Positions 18,690-27,618 of a DNA stretch of 41,016 bases are shown one piece after another (position 1 is the first letter of the stretch; each line of letters starts with the position of its first letter). The stretch is from Fervidicella metallireducens AeB (GTDB lineage Bacteria; Bacillota; Clostridia; Clostridiales; Caloramatoraceae): assembly GCF_000601455.1 (NCBI RefSeq), contig NZ_AZQP01000025.1, positions 1 to 41,016 on the forward strand, written 5' to 3'. The notes below the pieces were generated by a model that was not told the origin of the DNA, searched no databases, and saw only the letters and a list, made by a program, of their open reading frames with translations. Position numbers and translations under genes: made by a program.

Positions 18690-19892
18690 CTATTTGTTTA
18701 TTCTATAAAATACTTCTGTTGTTCTTTTAAGTATTCCATTAATATGTGCTATGGCTGTACCATAGTTAGTTATAGGTACATTTTGTTCATTTGCCCTTAT
18801 TAGTCTTGTTAGCAATTGCCTTCGGTTAAACATACATGCCCCACAATGAATTATCAAATTAAACTGGGTTAAATCCTCTGGAAAATCAACTCCAGCATTA
18901 ACTCTTATGTCTAGTTTTCCACCCGCTTTATCCTCAAGCCACATTGGTAATTTTTCACGTCCAATATCTCCCTTTAAAGGATGGTGTGTACATGCCTCTG
19001 CTATTAAAACCTTATCCCCCGGCTTTAATTTATCAATGGCCTCAGCCCCCTTTATAAATATGTCTAATTCTCCTTTATACCTTGCCATTAATATTGAAAA
19101 GGAGGTAAGTGGAACATCCTTTGGAATTATCTCATTGACTTTTTTAAACACCTGAGAATCAGTTATAACTAAATCTGGTTTTCTATTAAGGGCTTTTAAT
19201 GAATCCTCAAGCTCCGTGTCCTTTACTGTTAAAACCATGGCATCATTATCAAGTAAATCTCTTATTACCTGAACCTGTGGTAAAATCAAACGTCCTTTTG
19301 GAGCCTGTATGTCCTGTGGTGCTACCAATAATACAAGTTCTTTAGGTTTAATAATATCTCCAACTATGGTTTCTTTTTCAAAATCCATAGGTGCATAATT
19401 TTGAATTGCTTCCTTTACTAATCCTATTCCTGTTTTATTTTTTGCACTTACTTTAACAAAGGGAATATTGAACTTTGACTTTAGTTTATCTTCATCAACA
19501 TTAATCTCATCTATTTTGTTAATAACCCCTATTATAGGAATATTTCTGTCCTTTAAACTTTTATACCATTCTAGTTCTAACTCTAAATTGCTACTTTCTC
19601 CTGTAAATACTAATAGGGCAATATCAGTTTTATCTAGGACGTCTTTGGTTTTTTTAACCCTGAGTTCACCTATTGTTCCTTCATCATCAATACCTGCCGT
19701 ATCTATAAATACCACAGGTCCAATAGGAAGAAGCTCCATAGCCTTATAGACAGGATCAGTTGTTGTCCCGGCAAAATCAGAAACAAGGGCAATATCCTGA
19801 CCTGTAATTGCATTAATTAAACTTGATTTTCCTGCATTTCGTCTTCCGAAAATCCCTATATGAAGTCTATTAGCATTAGGTGTATTTATCAT
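18690..19892 (-). CDS. hydF: [FeFe]-hydrogenase maturation GTPase and scaffold HydF
   Basis: HydF assembles the 2Fe subcluster made by HydE and HydG and delivers it to HydA. The N-terminal GTPase domain has the P-loop GRRNAGKS (residues 16-23), DTAG and NKID. The C-terminal part has the iron-sulfur ligands CTHHP and, about 50 residues later, HCGAC, the family arrangement CxH...HCxxC. The length of 400 residues is normal. It lies 13 bases after hydG, the last gene of the maturase operon, and is followed by a terminator-like hairpin. Confidence 0.97.
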   Translation of the reverse strand: MINTPNANRLHIGIFGRRNAGKSSLINAITGQDIALVSDFAGTTTDPVYKAMELLPIGPVVFIDTAGIDDEGTIGELRVKKTKDVLDKTDIALLVFTGESSNLELELEWYKSLKDRNIPIIGVINKIDEINVDEDKLKSKFNIPFVKVSAKNKTGIGLVKEAIQNYAPMDFEKETIVGDIIKPKELVLLVAPQDIQAPKGRLILPQVQVIRDLLDNDAMVLTVKDTELEDSLKALNRKPDLVITDSQVFKKVNEIIPKDVPLTSFSILMARYKGELDIFIKGAEAIDKLKPGDKVLIAEACTHHPLKGDIGREKLPMWLEDKAGGKLDIRVNAGVDFPEDLTQFNLIIHCGACMFNRRQLLTRLIRANEQNVPITNYGTAIAHINGILKRTTEVFYRINK

Positions 19893-19905
19893 ATTTTTCT
19901 CCCCT

Positions 19906-21321
19906 TTAAAGCCTTAAATCTCTTTCTCCCTTTTCAATTCTTTCTAAACGTTCAAGTGTTGCAATTCTAGCTGAATCCTTTGGAATTTCATCCAGAGATT
20001 TTTTAATTACCTCTTCTCCTATATTTTTAGCCTCATCATCTCCATAATCCAGTAAAAACTCCTTAAAGGTTAAAATAGCATTGGGCTGGCATACATTATG
20101 AATTTGACCAGATTTTGCAAGTCTCATAAATCTGTCACCAGTTCTTCCTTCTCTATAACAAGCTGTACAATAACTTGGAATATATCCACCTCTGCATAAA
20201 CTCTTTATTATTTCCAGTGGTGATCGGTGATCTCCAACCTCAAACTGTGGTTTCTCGTCGTGATGATGTTTCTTATACTCATCGACATAACCACCAACCC
20301 CAGTACAAGAGCCGGCACTTATCTGTGAAATCCCTAAAGCTATAATCTCATCTCTAAGGACAGCTTCCTCCCTTGTTGATAAAATCATACCAGTGTAAGG
20401 TAAAGACAATCTTAATACAGCAACTACTTTTTTAAACTCTTCGTCAGAAACTAAATAAGGATATTTTTTTATATCAACGCCTTCAGCTGCCCTTAATCTT
20501 GGAACAGAAACTGTATGTGGTCCAACTCCAAACCTGTCTTCAAGGTGCTCTGCATGCATCAGCATTGCCACGGTATCATACTTGTGATCATAAAGACCGT
20601 ATAAAACACCAATACCTACATCATCAATTCCACCCATCATAGCTCTATCCATTGCTGTTGTATGATAGTCATAATCATGCTTAGGTCCTGTTTTATGCAT
20701 ACTTTCATAGGTAGGCTTATGATATGTTTCCTGGAATAAAATATATGTTCCTATCTCTGCCTCCTTTAATTTCTTATAATTTTCAACTGTGGTTGCTGCT
20801 ATGTTTACATTTATTCTTCTGATACTTCCATTCTCAAATTTTATTGAATATATTTTCTTGATGCACTCTAAAATATAATCAATTGGACAATTTACAGGAT
20901 CTTCCCCAGCCTCAAGTGCTAATCTCTTATGTCCCAGTGATTCTAATATCTTAACTTCTTCTCCAAGCTCCTCCATATTAAGTTTTCTTCTTTTGAAGCT
21001 GTCATTACAATGCTTATATCCACAATATTCACAATTATTTACACAATAGTTGCTTACATACAAAGGTGCAAAAAGAACTATTCTTTTTCCATAAATTTTT
21101 TCCTTTATTTCCTTTGCCATACTGAACATTTCTTCCAATATGTCCTTATCTTTAATGTTAAGTAATACTGCTGCCTCCCTATGACTAAGACCAACACAAG
21201 TCTTTGCCTTATTTAAAATTTTTCTTACATATTCCTTATCCTCTGCCAGTTTTTCCGCTTCCTCCAATGTTGATACAATCTCTCTGTCTATTATAAAATC
21301 CTGCTTAACTTCATTATTCAT
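19906..21321 (-). CDS. hydG: [FeFe]-hydrogenase maturase HydG (radical SAM tyrosine lyase)
   Basis: HydG splits tyrosine to supply the CO and CN ligands of the H-cluster. The radical-SAM cluster motif CVNNCEYC (CxxxCxxC) is at residues 93-100. The second, HydG-specific cluster site reads CTAC followed by a third cysteine 22 residues later (HNVC). The open frame extends to 21390 inside hydE, but ATG 21321 has a strong GGAGG site and leaves 28 bases after hydE. It gives 471 residues, the usual size. The operon order is TM1266-hydE-hydG-hydF. Confidence 0.97.
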   Translation of the reverse strand: MNNEVKQDFIIDREIVSTLEEAEKLAEDKEYVRKILNKAKTCVGLSHREAAVLLNIKDKDILEEMFSMAKEIKEKIYGKRIVLFAPLYVSNYCVNNCEYCGYKHCNDSFKRRKLNMEELGEEVKILESLGHKRLALEAGEDPVNCPIDYILECIKKIYSIKFENGSIRRINVNIAATTVENYKKLKEAEIGTYILFQETYHKPTYESMHKTGPKHDYDYHTTAMDRAMMGGIDDVGIGVLYGLYDHKYDTVAMLMHAEHLEDRFGVGPHTVSVPRLRAAEGVDIKKYPYLVSDEEFKKVVAVLRLSLPYTGMILSTREEAVLRDEIIALGISQISAGSCTGVGGYVDEYKKHHHDEKPQFEVGDHRSPLEIIKSLCRGGYIPSYCTACYREGRTGDRFMRLAKSGQIHNVCQPNAILTFKEFLLDYGDDEAKNIGEEVIKKSLDEIPKDSARIATLERLERIEKGERDLRL

Positions 21322-21349
21322 AATTATCCCTCCATTAAAATAATATTTT

Positions 21350-22381
21350 TCAAAAGGCATCTCCTCTGTCTGTTGCAATTTCAAGTCCAAGGGATTTTAA
21401 ATAAGCTTCCAGTCTTAGCCTTTCTTCCTTTATAGTGGATTCATCTCCTATTTTTTTTGGATAAATCTCGTAAAGCCTTCTGAATTTATAAGGTTCAACC
21501 TTTTGCATTATTACATTGGCTCCAACTTTAAAGGCAATATCCTTATGCTCTGAACTTAAAACTCCAAGGGAAGTAGTTACTGGAAGATGCATTTTTTTAT
21601 ATAACAACCTGGATAATGCCACTGCTTTCAGTGTCATAAATCCATCACCAACTGGATGCTCTTTAAGAGGTGTTCTCTTATGTGGAATAAATGGCCCTAT
21701 ACCTGCCATTCCAGCTTTTATTTCACCCAAAAGCATAATGTCCTTAGCTATGGTTTCAGTTGTCTGCCCAGGCAGCCCTATCATAAAGCCGCTACCTACC
21801 TGATAACCAAGTCTACTAAGCTCTTTTAAACAAGCAATTCTATTTTTAAAATTTGAATGGGGATGAAGGCTGTTATATAAGTTTTCATCTGCCGTTTCCT
21901 GCTTTATTAAAAATCTATCTGCACCATCTTCCTTCCATTGTCTATAGTCATCAAAGTCTCTTTCTCCTACACTCAGGGTTATTGCAATATCCCCAATTTT
22001 TTTTATGTTTCTTATAATATAGGAAATTTTTTCTCTTGTATACCACATATCCTCACCTGATTGAAGAACAATTGTCTTGTACCCTGCTTCAAATGCTTCC
22101 CTTGTATTCTCAACAATCTCATCAGGTGTCATCCTGTATCTTATAAGTTCGTTATTATCGGCCTGAAGTCCGCAGTACTTGCATAAACACCTGCAGTAAT
22201 TTGAAAACTCTATGATTCCTCTTATGTGTATATAATTGCCATGATATATCTTTTTAACTTCATCTGCCACACGAAATAGATATTGACTTTTCTCTTCATC
22301 AAGTTCTAAAATAGCAGCCATCTCTTTTATAGTTGGAATATAGTTATCTGCAATTTTATTTATTAAATTCTTAAAATCCAT
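21350..22381 (-). CDS. hydE: [FeFe]-hydrogenase maturase HydE (radical SAM)
   Basis: A radical SAM enzyme that contributes to the dithiolate bridge of the H-cluster. The cluster motif is CRCLCKYC at residues 63-70, with the ligand spacing CxxxCxxC. The LQSGEDMWYT and GLPGQTTETIAKDI segments are typical of HydE and its BioB-like relatives. The length of 343 residues is normal. It lies 10 bases after the TM1266-type gene and 28 bases before hydG. AGGTG lies upstream of the ATG. Confidence 0.96.
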   Translation of the reverse strand: MDFKNLINKIADNYIPTIKEMAAILELDEEKSQYLFRVADEVKKIYHGNYIHIRGIIEFSNYCRCLCKYCGLQADNNELIRYRMTPDEIVENTREAFEAGYKTIVLQSGEDMWYTREKISYIIRNIKKIGDIAITLSVGERDFDDYRQWKEDGADRFLIKQETADENLYNSLHPHSNFKNRIACLKELSRLGYQVGSGFMIGLPGQTTETIAKDIMLLGEIKAGMAGIGPFIPHKRTPLKEHPVGDGFMTLKAVALSRLLYKKMHLPVTTSLGVLSSEHKDIAFKVGANVIMQKVEPYKFRRLYEIYPKKIGDESTIKEERLRLEAYLKSLGLEIATDRGDAF

Positions 22382-22391
22382 TTTATTTCAC

Positions 22392-22637
22392 CTATTTCTT
22401 AGTTAATGCTGATTTAACGCTTATCCCACTTATTTTACCAAGCTTACCTGTAAGGGCACTGACTTCATCAGATGTACCGTCTACAATAAGAGAAATAACG
22501 GATATTTGTTTCTCCTTATAGGGAATACCCATTCTACCAACAATAATTTCAGCAAACTCATGCAAAACGCTGTTTACCCTTGGGGCAGCCTCTAAATCTT
22601 CAACAACAATTCCAACAACACCAATTCTTTTTTCCAT
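22392..22637 (-). CDS. TM1266-type iron-only hydrogenase system putative regulator
   Basis: A protein of 81 residues (MEKRIGVVGIVVEDLEAAPR...) matching the small ACT/NikR-C-like family known as TM1266, found beside [FeFe]-hydrogenase maturase genes. It is predicted to be regulatory; its ligand and target are unknown. The conserved core includes NSVLHEFAEIIVGRMGIPY and ISLIVDGTSDEVSALTGKLG. The frame is open to 22670, but ATG 22637 with GGAGGAG upstream is clearly the start. It leads the maturase operon and sits only 23 bases after a terminator-like hairpin, so leader control is likely. Confidence 0.88.
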   Translation of the reverse strand: MEKRIGVVGIVVEDLEAAPRVNSVLHEFAEIIVGRMGIPYKEKQISVISLIVDGTSDEVSALTGKLGKISGISVKSALTKK

Positions 22638-22660
22638 ATAAATCTCCTCCAACAAAAAAT

Positions 22661-22680
22661 CCCCTAGCAAAGGCTAGAGG
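22661..22680 (-). terminator. Terminator or attenuator in the leader of the maturase operon
   Basis: An 8-base-pair stem (CCTCTAGC/GCTAGGGG, one G-U pair) with a 4-base loop, followed by ATTTTTTG on the minus strand and then directly by the Shine-Dalgarno site of the TM1266-type gene. A transcript from upstream would stop 23 bases before the ATG unless the hairpin is prevented. Bases 22711-22722 can pair with the 5' half and loop, and so could form an antiterminator. Confidence 0.6.
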
Positions 22681-23061
22681 ATGAAAAAAATTTCTTTTAT
22701 TCCCTTCTCCCCTTTTGCTTAGAACTACCTTGCAATCAGGATAATTAGTTTTGTCCATCAAATCAGAAATTTCCAATTTAACAGATGCATTACAGTATAT
22801 TTTATGTATTAACTCATGTCTTTAACACAGAATTTTAATACATCATCTAATAAAAATAGATTATATAAATCTGTCCTTTGATTAAGAACAGATTAGCACT
22901 GTATAATCCATTTCTGGTCATAAAATGTTATTTCCATGAACTAATAAAGTAATTTCACCTTCACTAGTATTGTAACAAAGGTAAGTAAATGTCCCTGCTA
23001 CTTTTTAACATTCTAAGGGGGCACAACCCCCTTAGAATGAATCAAAAATTAAATGTCCCTA
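22681..23061 (-). other. Leader/intergenic region between hydA and the maturase operon
   Basis: It contains two hairpins. At 23010-23038 a perfect 12-base-pair GC-rich stem (ATTCTAAGGGGG and its complement) follows hydA but lacks a T-run. At 22868-22894 an 11-base-pair stem is followed by TATATAATCTATTTTT. Short coding-like stretches without start codons occur on the minus strand, for example ISDLMDKTNYPDCKVVLSKR just before the attenuator hairpin, perhaps remnants of a lost gene. I could not pick a convincing promoter. Confidence 0.5.
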
Positions 23062-24801
23062 TTAGAATCTGTTTCTCTTTTGGTAGTGTGTATGAAGTAA
23101 CTCATGGCTTAAGTGACCATTTGGTTCACCAAGGAATTCTTCGTAAATCTGCTTAATATATGGATTTTTATGTGATTTTCTGATTGGAAGAGATTTATCT
23201 TCATCATAGATAGCCTTTGCTCTTTCAATCTTCACATCCATAACTTCCCTTGTCTTTGCATCTATTATTGGTTGTCCTCCACCAGTTACACATCCTCCTG
23301 GACATGCCATGACTTCAATGAAATCAATTTTCTTCTCTCCACTCTTAACCATATCAAGAAGTTTTCTTGCATTAGCAAGACCATGAGCAATCGCTGCATT
23401 TATTGATTTACCATTTGGAAGTTCTATTGTAGCTTCCTTTATTCCCTCAGTTCCTCTAACAACTTCATAGTCAATTGCCTCAAGCTCCTTTCCTGCTGTT
23501 ATTTCAAAAACAGTTCTAAGAGCAGCTTCAGCAACTCCCCCTGTTGCTCCAAATATTACAGCAGCACCTGTTGACTCACCTAATGGGTTATCAAATTCTT
23601 CATCACTTAGATTTGCAAAGTCAATTCCAGCCTCCTTTATCATTTGTGCAAGTTCTCTAGTTGTTAGAACTATATCCACATCCTGAAGGTTTTCGCTTGA
23701 AAGTTCTTCTCTTTGGTTCTCAAACTTTTTGGCAACACATGGCATAATTGATACAACAGTAATCTTCGCTGGATCAATGTCCATTTTCTTTGCAAAATAT
23801 GACTTAATTAAAGCACCTTCCATCTGGTGTGGTGACTTACATGTTGAAAGGTTATCAAGCATATCTGGATAGAAATGCTCAACAAATTTTACCCATCCTG
23901 GACAGCATGATGTCATAAGTGGAAGATTCTCTCCGCTTTCAAGTCTCTTCAATAGTTCAGTTCCTTCTTCCATTATAGTAAGGTCAGCTGCAAAATCAGT
24001 ATCGAATACCTTATCGAAACCTAGTTTTCTTAAAGCTGATACCATTTTACCTGTAACCCTTGAACCAACTGGCATTCCAAATTCTTCTCCAAGAGCAACT
24101 CTGACAGCTGGTGCAGTTTGAACAACTACATATTTATCTGGATCAGCAATAGCATTCCAAACATCCTTAATGTTTTCCTTTTCATGTAATGCACCAACAG
24201 GGCATGCCATTATACACTGTCCACAGTTAATACAAACTGTATCTGAAAGTGGCTTGTGGTAGGCTGGAGCAACAACTGTTGAGAATCCTCTGTTTGCAAA
24301 ACCTATTGCATGAACACTTTGTACATTTCCACATGTGCTTATACATCTGCCGCAAAGTACACACTTTTCTTGATCCCTTACAACGGAAGTTGAAGAATCA
24401 TCTATTGGGCAAGTTGTTTTTTCTCCCTCAAATCTTATATCCCTGATGTTTAAATCCTTTGCTAAAGCCTGTAGTTCGCAATTCTCACTTCTTACACAGG
24501 TTGTACATTCTCTTTTATGATTTGATAATAAAAGTTCAACAACTGTTCTTCTTGCTTCCCTGACCTTAGCTGTATTTGTCTTTATATCCATACCATTTTC
24601 AGCTGCCAGTGTACATGAAGCAATAAGTCTTGGTCCTACTTCAACAACACAAACTCTGCAGCTTGATGATTTGTTGACATCCTTTAAGTAACAAAGACTA
24701 GGAATTTTTATGCCAACAGATCTTGCAGCTTCTAAAACCGTAGTTCCCTTTGGAACTTCTAGTTCAATGCCATCTATCTTAAATTTAATCATTTCCATCA
24801 T
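23062..24801 (-). CDS. hydA: [FeFe] hydrogenase catalytic subunit HydA
   Basis: This subunit reduces protons to H2 (or the reverse) at the H-cluster, in a complex with HydB and HydC. The domains in order are: an N-terminal 2Fe-2S domain (CYL...CRVC...C), a His-Cys cluster region (HKRECTTCVRSENC), two 4Fe-4S motifs (CVLCGRCISTC, CINCGQCIMAC), and the H-cluster domain. The latter has L1 TSCCPGW, L2 MPCVAKK and L3 MACPGGCVTGGGQP. The C-terminal small-subunit segment ends with YKQIYEEFLG-like NPYIKQIYEEFLGEP. ATG 24801 has AAGGAG five bases upstream; GTG 24807 is the longer alternative. The size of 579 residues fits the bifurcating type. It is the last gene of the hydrogenase structural operon. 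Confidence 0.97.
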   Translation of the reverse strand: MMEMIKFKIDGIELEVPKGTTVLEAARSVGIKIPSLCYLKDVNKSSSCRVCVVEVGPRLIASCTLAAENGMDIKTNTAKVREARRTVVELLLSNHKRECTTCVRSENCELQALAKDLNIRDIRFEGEKTTCPIDDSSTSVVRDQEKCVLCGRCISTCGNVQSVHAIGFANRGFSTVVAPAYHKPLSDTVCINCGQCIMACPVGALHEKENIKDVWNAIADPDKYVVVQTAPAVRVALGEEFGMPVGSRVTGKMVSALRKLGFDKVFDTDFAADLTIMEEGTELLKRLESGENLPLMTSCCPGWVKFVEHFYPDMLDNLSTCKSPHQMEGALIKSYFAKKMDIDPAKITVVSIMPCVAKKFENQREELSSENLQDVDIVLTTRELAQMIKEAGIDFANLSDEEFDNPLGESTGAAVIFGATGGVAEAALRTVFEITAGKELEAIDYEVVRGTEGIKEATIELPNGKSINAAIAHGLANARKLLDMVKSGEKKIDFIEVMACPGGCVTGGGQPIIDAKTREVMDVKIERAKAIYDEDKSLPIRKSHKNPYIKQIYEEFLGEPNGHLSHELLHTHYQKRNRF

Positions 24802-24823
24802 ATTCACTCCTTACATGCTGATA

Positions 24824-26616
24824 TTATTTCTTCTCAATAGCTTTGAATGGGCACTTAGTCATACAAACACCACATTTTACACACTTATCCTGATCTATTA
24901 CAAATGGTTCCTTAACCTTTCCACTGATTGCATTAACAGGACATTGTTTAGCACAAATACTGCATCCCTTACATTTTTCAGGTATTATTGTGTATTTCAT
25001 AAGAGCCGTACAAACACCAGCTGGACATTTCTTATCAACAACGTGTGCTATATATTCATCTCTGAAGTATTTAAGTGTTGATAAAACTGGGTTTGGTGCT
25101 GTTTGTCCAAGACCACAAAGTGATGAAGCCTTAATCTGCTTAGCAAGTTCTTCCATTTTGTCAAGGTCTTCTAATGTTCCTTTGCCTTCAGTAATCTTTT
25201 CAAGCATTTCAAGTAATCTCTTTGTACCTACCTGCAAGGAGTACACTTACCACAGGATTCATCCTTAGTAAAATCAAGGTAAAATCTTGCAACGTCAACC
25301 ATACAGTTATCTTCGTCCATTACAATCATTCCACCTGAACCCATCATGGAGCCTAATGCTGTTAATGTATCGTAATCTATTGGGGTATCAAGGTGTTCTG
25401 CTGTAATACATCCACCTGATGGTCCACCGGTTTGAACTGCCTTAAATTTCTTTCCGTTTGGTATTCCTCCACCGATTTCATAAATAACTTCCCTTAACGT
25501 AATACCCATTGGAACTTCCACAAGTCCTGTGTTTGTAATCTTTCCACCTAAAGCAAAAACCTTAGTTCCCTTGCTCTTTTCCGTTCCTATATTTGCAAAC
25601 CACTCAGCACCATTTCTTATTATTACAGGAATATTTGCATATGTTTCAACGTTATTAATAACAGTTGGTTTTTCCCATAATCCACTTACTGCTGGGAATG
25701 GAGGTTTTGGATTTGGCATACCTCTCTTACCTTCAATTGAGTTCATAAGTGCAGTTTCTTCTCCACAAACGAAGGCACCTGCTCCTAACCTTATCTCAAC
25801 ATCAAACTTAAATCCTGTTCCTAGAATATTTTCCCCTAATAGTCCATATTCCCTTGCCTGCTTTATTGCAACCTTTAATCTTTCAACAGCAATTGGGTAT
25901 TCTGCTCTGACATATATATAACCCTGGTTTGCACCTATTGCATAACCGCCTATTGCCATTGCTTCAAGTACTGCATGTGGGTCTCCTTCAAGTATAGAAC
26001 GATCCATAAATGCACCTGGGTCTCCTTCGTCAGCATTACAGATAATATATTTCTGTTCATTTACCTGTTTTGCAGCAAATTCCCATTTTAAACCAGTTGG
26101 GAAGCCACCGCCTCCTCTTCCCCTAAGACCTGATTTTTTCATTTCTTCGATAACATCCTGAGGAGTCATTGAAGTTAAAACCTTTTCAAGTGCCTTATAG
26201 CCATCAACTGCTAAATATTCATCTATTTCCTCTGGATCAATAACACCACAATTTCCTAGTGCAATTCTTTGTTGTTTTTTATAAAAATCTACGTTATTTA
26301 ATGATTTTACTCTATCATTTTCGATAGCCTCATGATAAACAAGTCTCTTTAAAATTCTTCCCTTAACCAGATGTTCTTCAACAAGCTCTGGTATATCCTT
26401 AACTTCAACCCTGCTATAAAATGCCCCTTCTGGATAAACTATAATGATCGGTCCTAATTCACATAAACCAAAGCAACCTGTTCTGATTACTTCTATTTCA
26501 TTTTCTATTCCGTGCTTTTTTATTTCTGATTTAATAGCGCTCATCAAATCCATTGAACCTGATGATGTGCATCCCGTACCACCGCAAATTAATACCTGTG
26601 AACGATAGAATGACAT
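24824..26616 (-). pseudogene. hydB: NADH-linked hydrogenase subunit HydB (NuoF-like), one frameshift
   Basis: Flavoprotein subunit that exchanges electrons with NAD(H) and splits or joins them between NADH and ferredoxin. The N-terminal thioredoxin-like 2Fe-2S domain (CGGTGC, CFGLC) is followed by the NuoF FMN/NADH domain (GLRGRGGGGFPTGLKW, CNADEGDPGAFMDR), an SLBB domain and the cluster motif ESCGKCTPCR. A C-terminal pair of 4Fe-4S motifs (CKGCSICAKQC, CVKCGVCMTKC) completes it. The frame stops right after CGKCTPCR because a CCC run at 25231-25232 (GGG on the coding strand) seems to lack one base. Restoring it joins the 462-codon part to the ferredoxin tail and gives 597 residues, the normal length. 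Sequencing error is likely. Confidence 0.93.
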
Positions 26617-26631
26617 TTCAACCCCTCCTTA

Positions 26632-27033
26632 TTAGTCGTTTTGAACTGTGTAATCGTTTAAAATTTTTCCATCTACAATATGCATAGTGAATTCATCAAC
26701 TACTTTTCCATCCTTAATGTGTTCCCTTACCATTCTCTTTGCCTTTTCAGCTGTCATTTTTACATATGTAACCTTCTCACTGCCTGGTGTTATAACCTCA
26801 ACTATTGGTTCTAACTTACACATTCCAATACAACCTGTTTGTGCAACAACAACATCGTTAATTCCAAGCTCCTTTAATTCATCCATTATTGCCATCAAAA
26901 CAGGTCTAGCTCCTGCAGCTATACCACAAGTTGCCATTCCAACAACTATTCTTGTTGTATCCCTATCTTGTCTTTGATTTATACGACTTGCAGTTTTCTT
27001 TCTTATTTCTTCTAGTTCTTGAATTGTCTTCAT
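26632..27033 (-). CDS. Thioredoxin-like 2Fe-2S subunit of the hydrogenase complex
   Basis: A 133-residue protein of the thioredoxin-like ferredoxin family, encoded between HydC and HydB. Only three family cysteines are seen: one in MATCGIAAGARPV and two in TGCIGMCKLEP. As I recall, clostridial relatives share the TCGIAAGA form, so this may be a family trait and not a defect. It probably carries or supports an electron-transfer cluster in the hydrogenase complex; some acetogens call a similar extra gene hydD or hydE. It starts at ATG 27033 with GGGGG upstream and lies 11 bases after hydC. Confidence 0.85.
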   Translation of the reverse strand: MKTIQELEEIRKKTASRINQRQDRDTTRIVVGMATCGIAAGARPVLMAIMDELKELGINDVVVAQTGCIGMCKLEPIVEVITPGSEKVTYVKMTAEKAKRMVREHIKDGKVVDEFTMHIVDGKILNDYTVQND

Positions 27034-27044
27034 ATATATCCCCC

Positions 27045-27554
27045 TTACTTTCTATATTCATCAAGTATTCTTGGAACATCATCAACAGTTAATCTTCCAT
27101 AAACCTTTTCGCCTATTGTCAATACTGGTGCTAATCCGCAGGCTCCTAGGCATCTTGTAGCTTCAAGTGTAAACTTTCCATCTTCAGTTGTTTTACCAAC
27201 CTCAACGTTTAACTCTCTAGCAAACTTGTCCAATATACCTTGAGCACCTTTTACATAACAAGCTGTACCCATACATACTCTGATAATATGTTCTCCCTTT
27301 GGTTCAAGTGAAAAGAAATGATAGAATGAAGCAACACCAAAAATCTCTGTCATTGGTATATTTAATCCATCTGAAACATGTTCTAAAACATCCTCAGGTA
27401 AATATCCATATGTTTCCTGAATGAAATGTAAAACAGGAATTAATCCTCCCTTTACATCCTTGTGGTCATTAATAAACTTTTTAACTTTTTCAAGCCTTTC
27501 ATCTGGCTGTCCACAATTGCAGCAGCAGCACTTGTTTTCCATATTTGACACCAC
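27045..27554 (-). CDS. hydC: Hydrogenase subunit HydC (NuoE-like 2Fe-2S protein)
   Basis: This subunit shuttles electrons within the bifurcating hydrogenase. The NuoE-like fold is clear: GGLIPVLHFIQETYGYLPEDV, FGVASFYHFFSLEPKG, then the 2Fe-2S ligands CMGTAC and CLGAC. The start is probably GTG 27554, with AAGGGAGAG upstream; ATG 27542 lacks a good site. An unusual feature is the N-terminal CCCCNC run (residues 9-14), five cysteines outside the known cluster motif. It is the first gene of hydC-2Fe2S-hydB-hydA. A Rex-like operator ends 15 bases before the start codon. Confidence 0.94.
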   Translation of the reverse strand: MVSNMENKCCCCNCGQPDERLEKVKKFINDHKDVKGGLIPVLHFIQETYGYLPEDVLEHVSDGLNIPMTEIFGVASFYHFFSLEPKGEHIIRVCMGTACYVKGAQGILDKFARELNVEVGKTTEDGKFTLEATRCLGACGLAPVLTIGEKVYGRLTVDDVPRILDEYRK

Positions 27555-27569
27555 ACATCTCTCCCTTTC

Positions 27570-27587
27570 TTGTTAAATACTTAACTT
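27570..27587. promoter_or_regulatory. Candidate Rex (NADH/NAD+ sensor) operator before hydC
   Basis: TTGTTAA-ATAC-TTAACTT matches 12 of 14 fixed positions of the clostridial Rex pattern TTGTTAA-N4-TTAACAA. It lies in the leader, just before the ribosome binding site. Rex represses fermentation and hydrogenase genes when NADH is low, which suits a NADH-oxidising hydrogenase. The rex gene is not in the window. Confidence 0.6.
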
Positions 27588-27618
27588 GTTTTTGCAATTA
27601 AAAATTCAACAATTGATA

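Noticed and set aside
24710-25081. Plus-strand open frame of 123 codons
   Set aside because: It is antisense to hydA and hydB, whose conserved motifs fix the coding strand.
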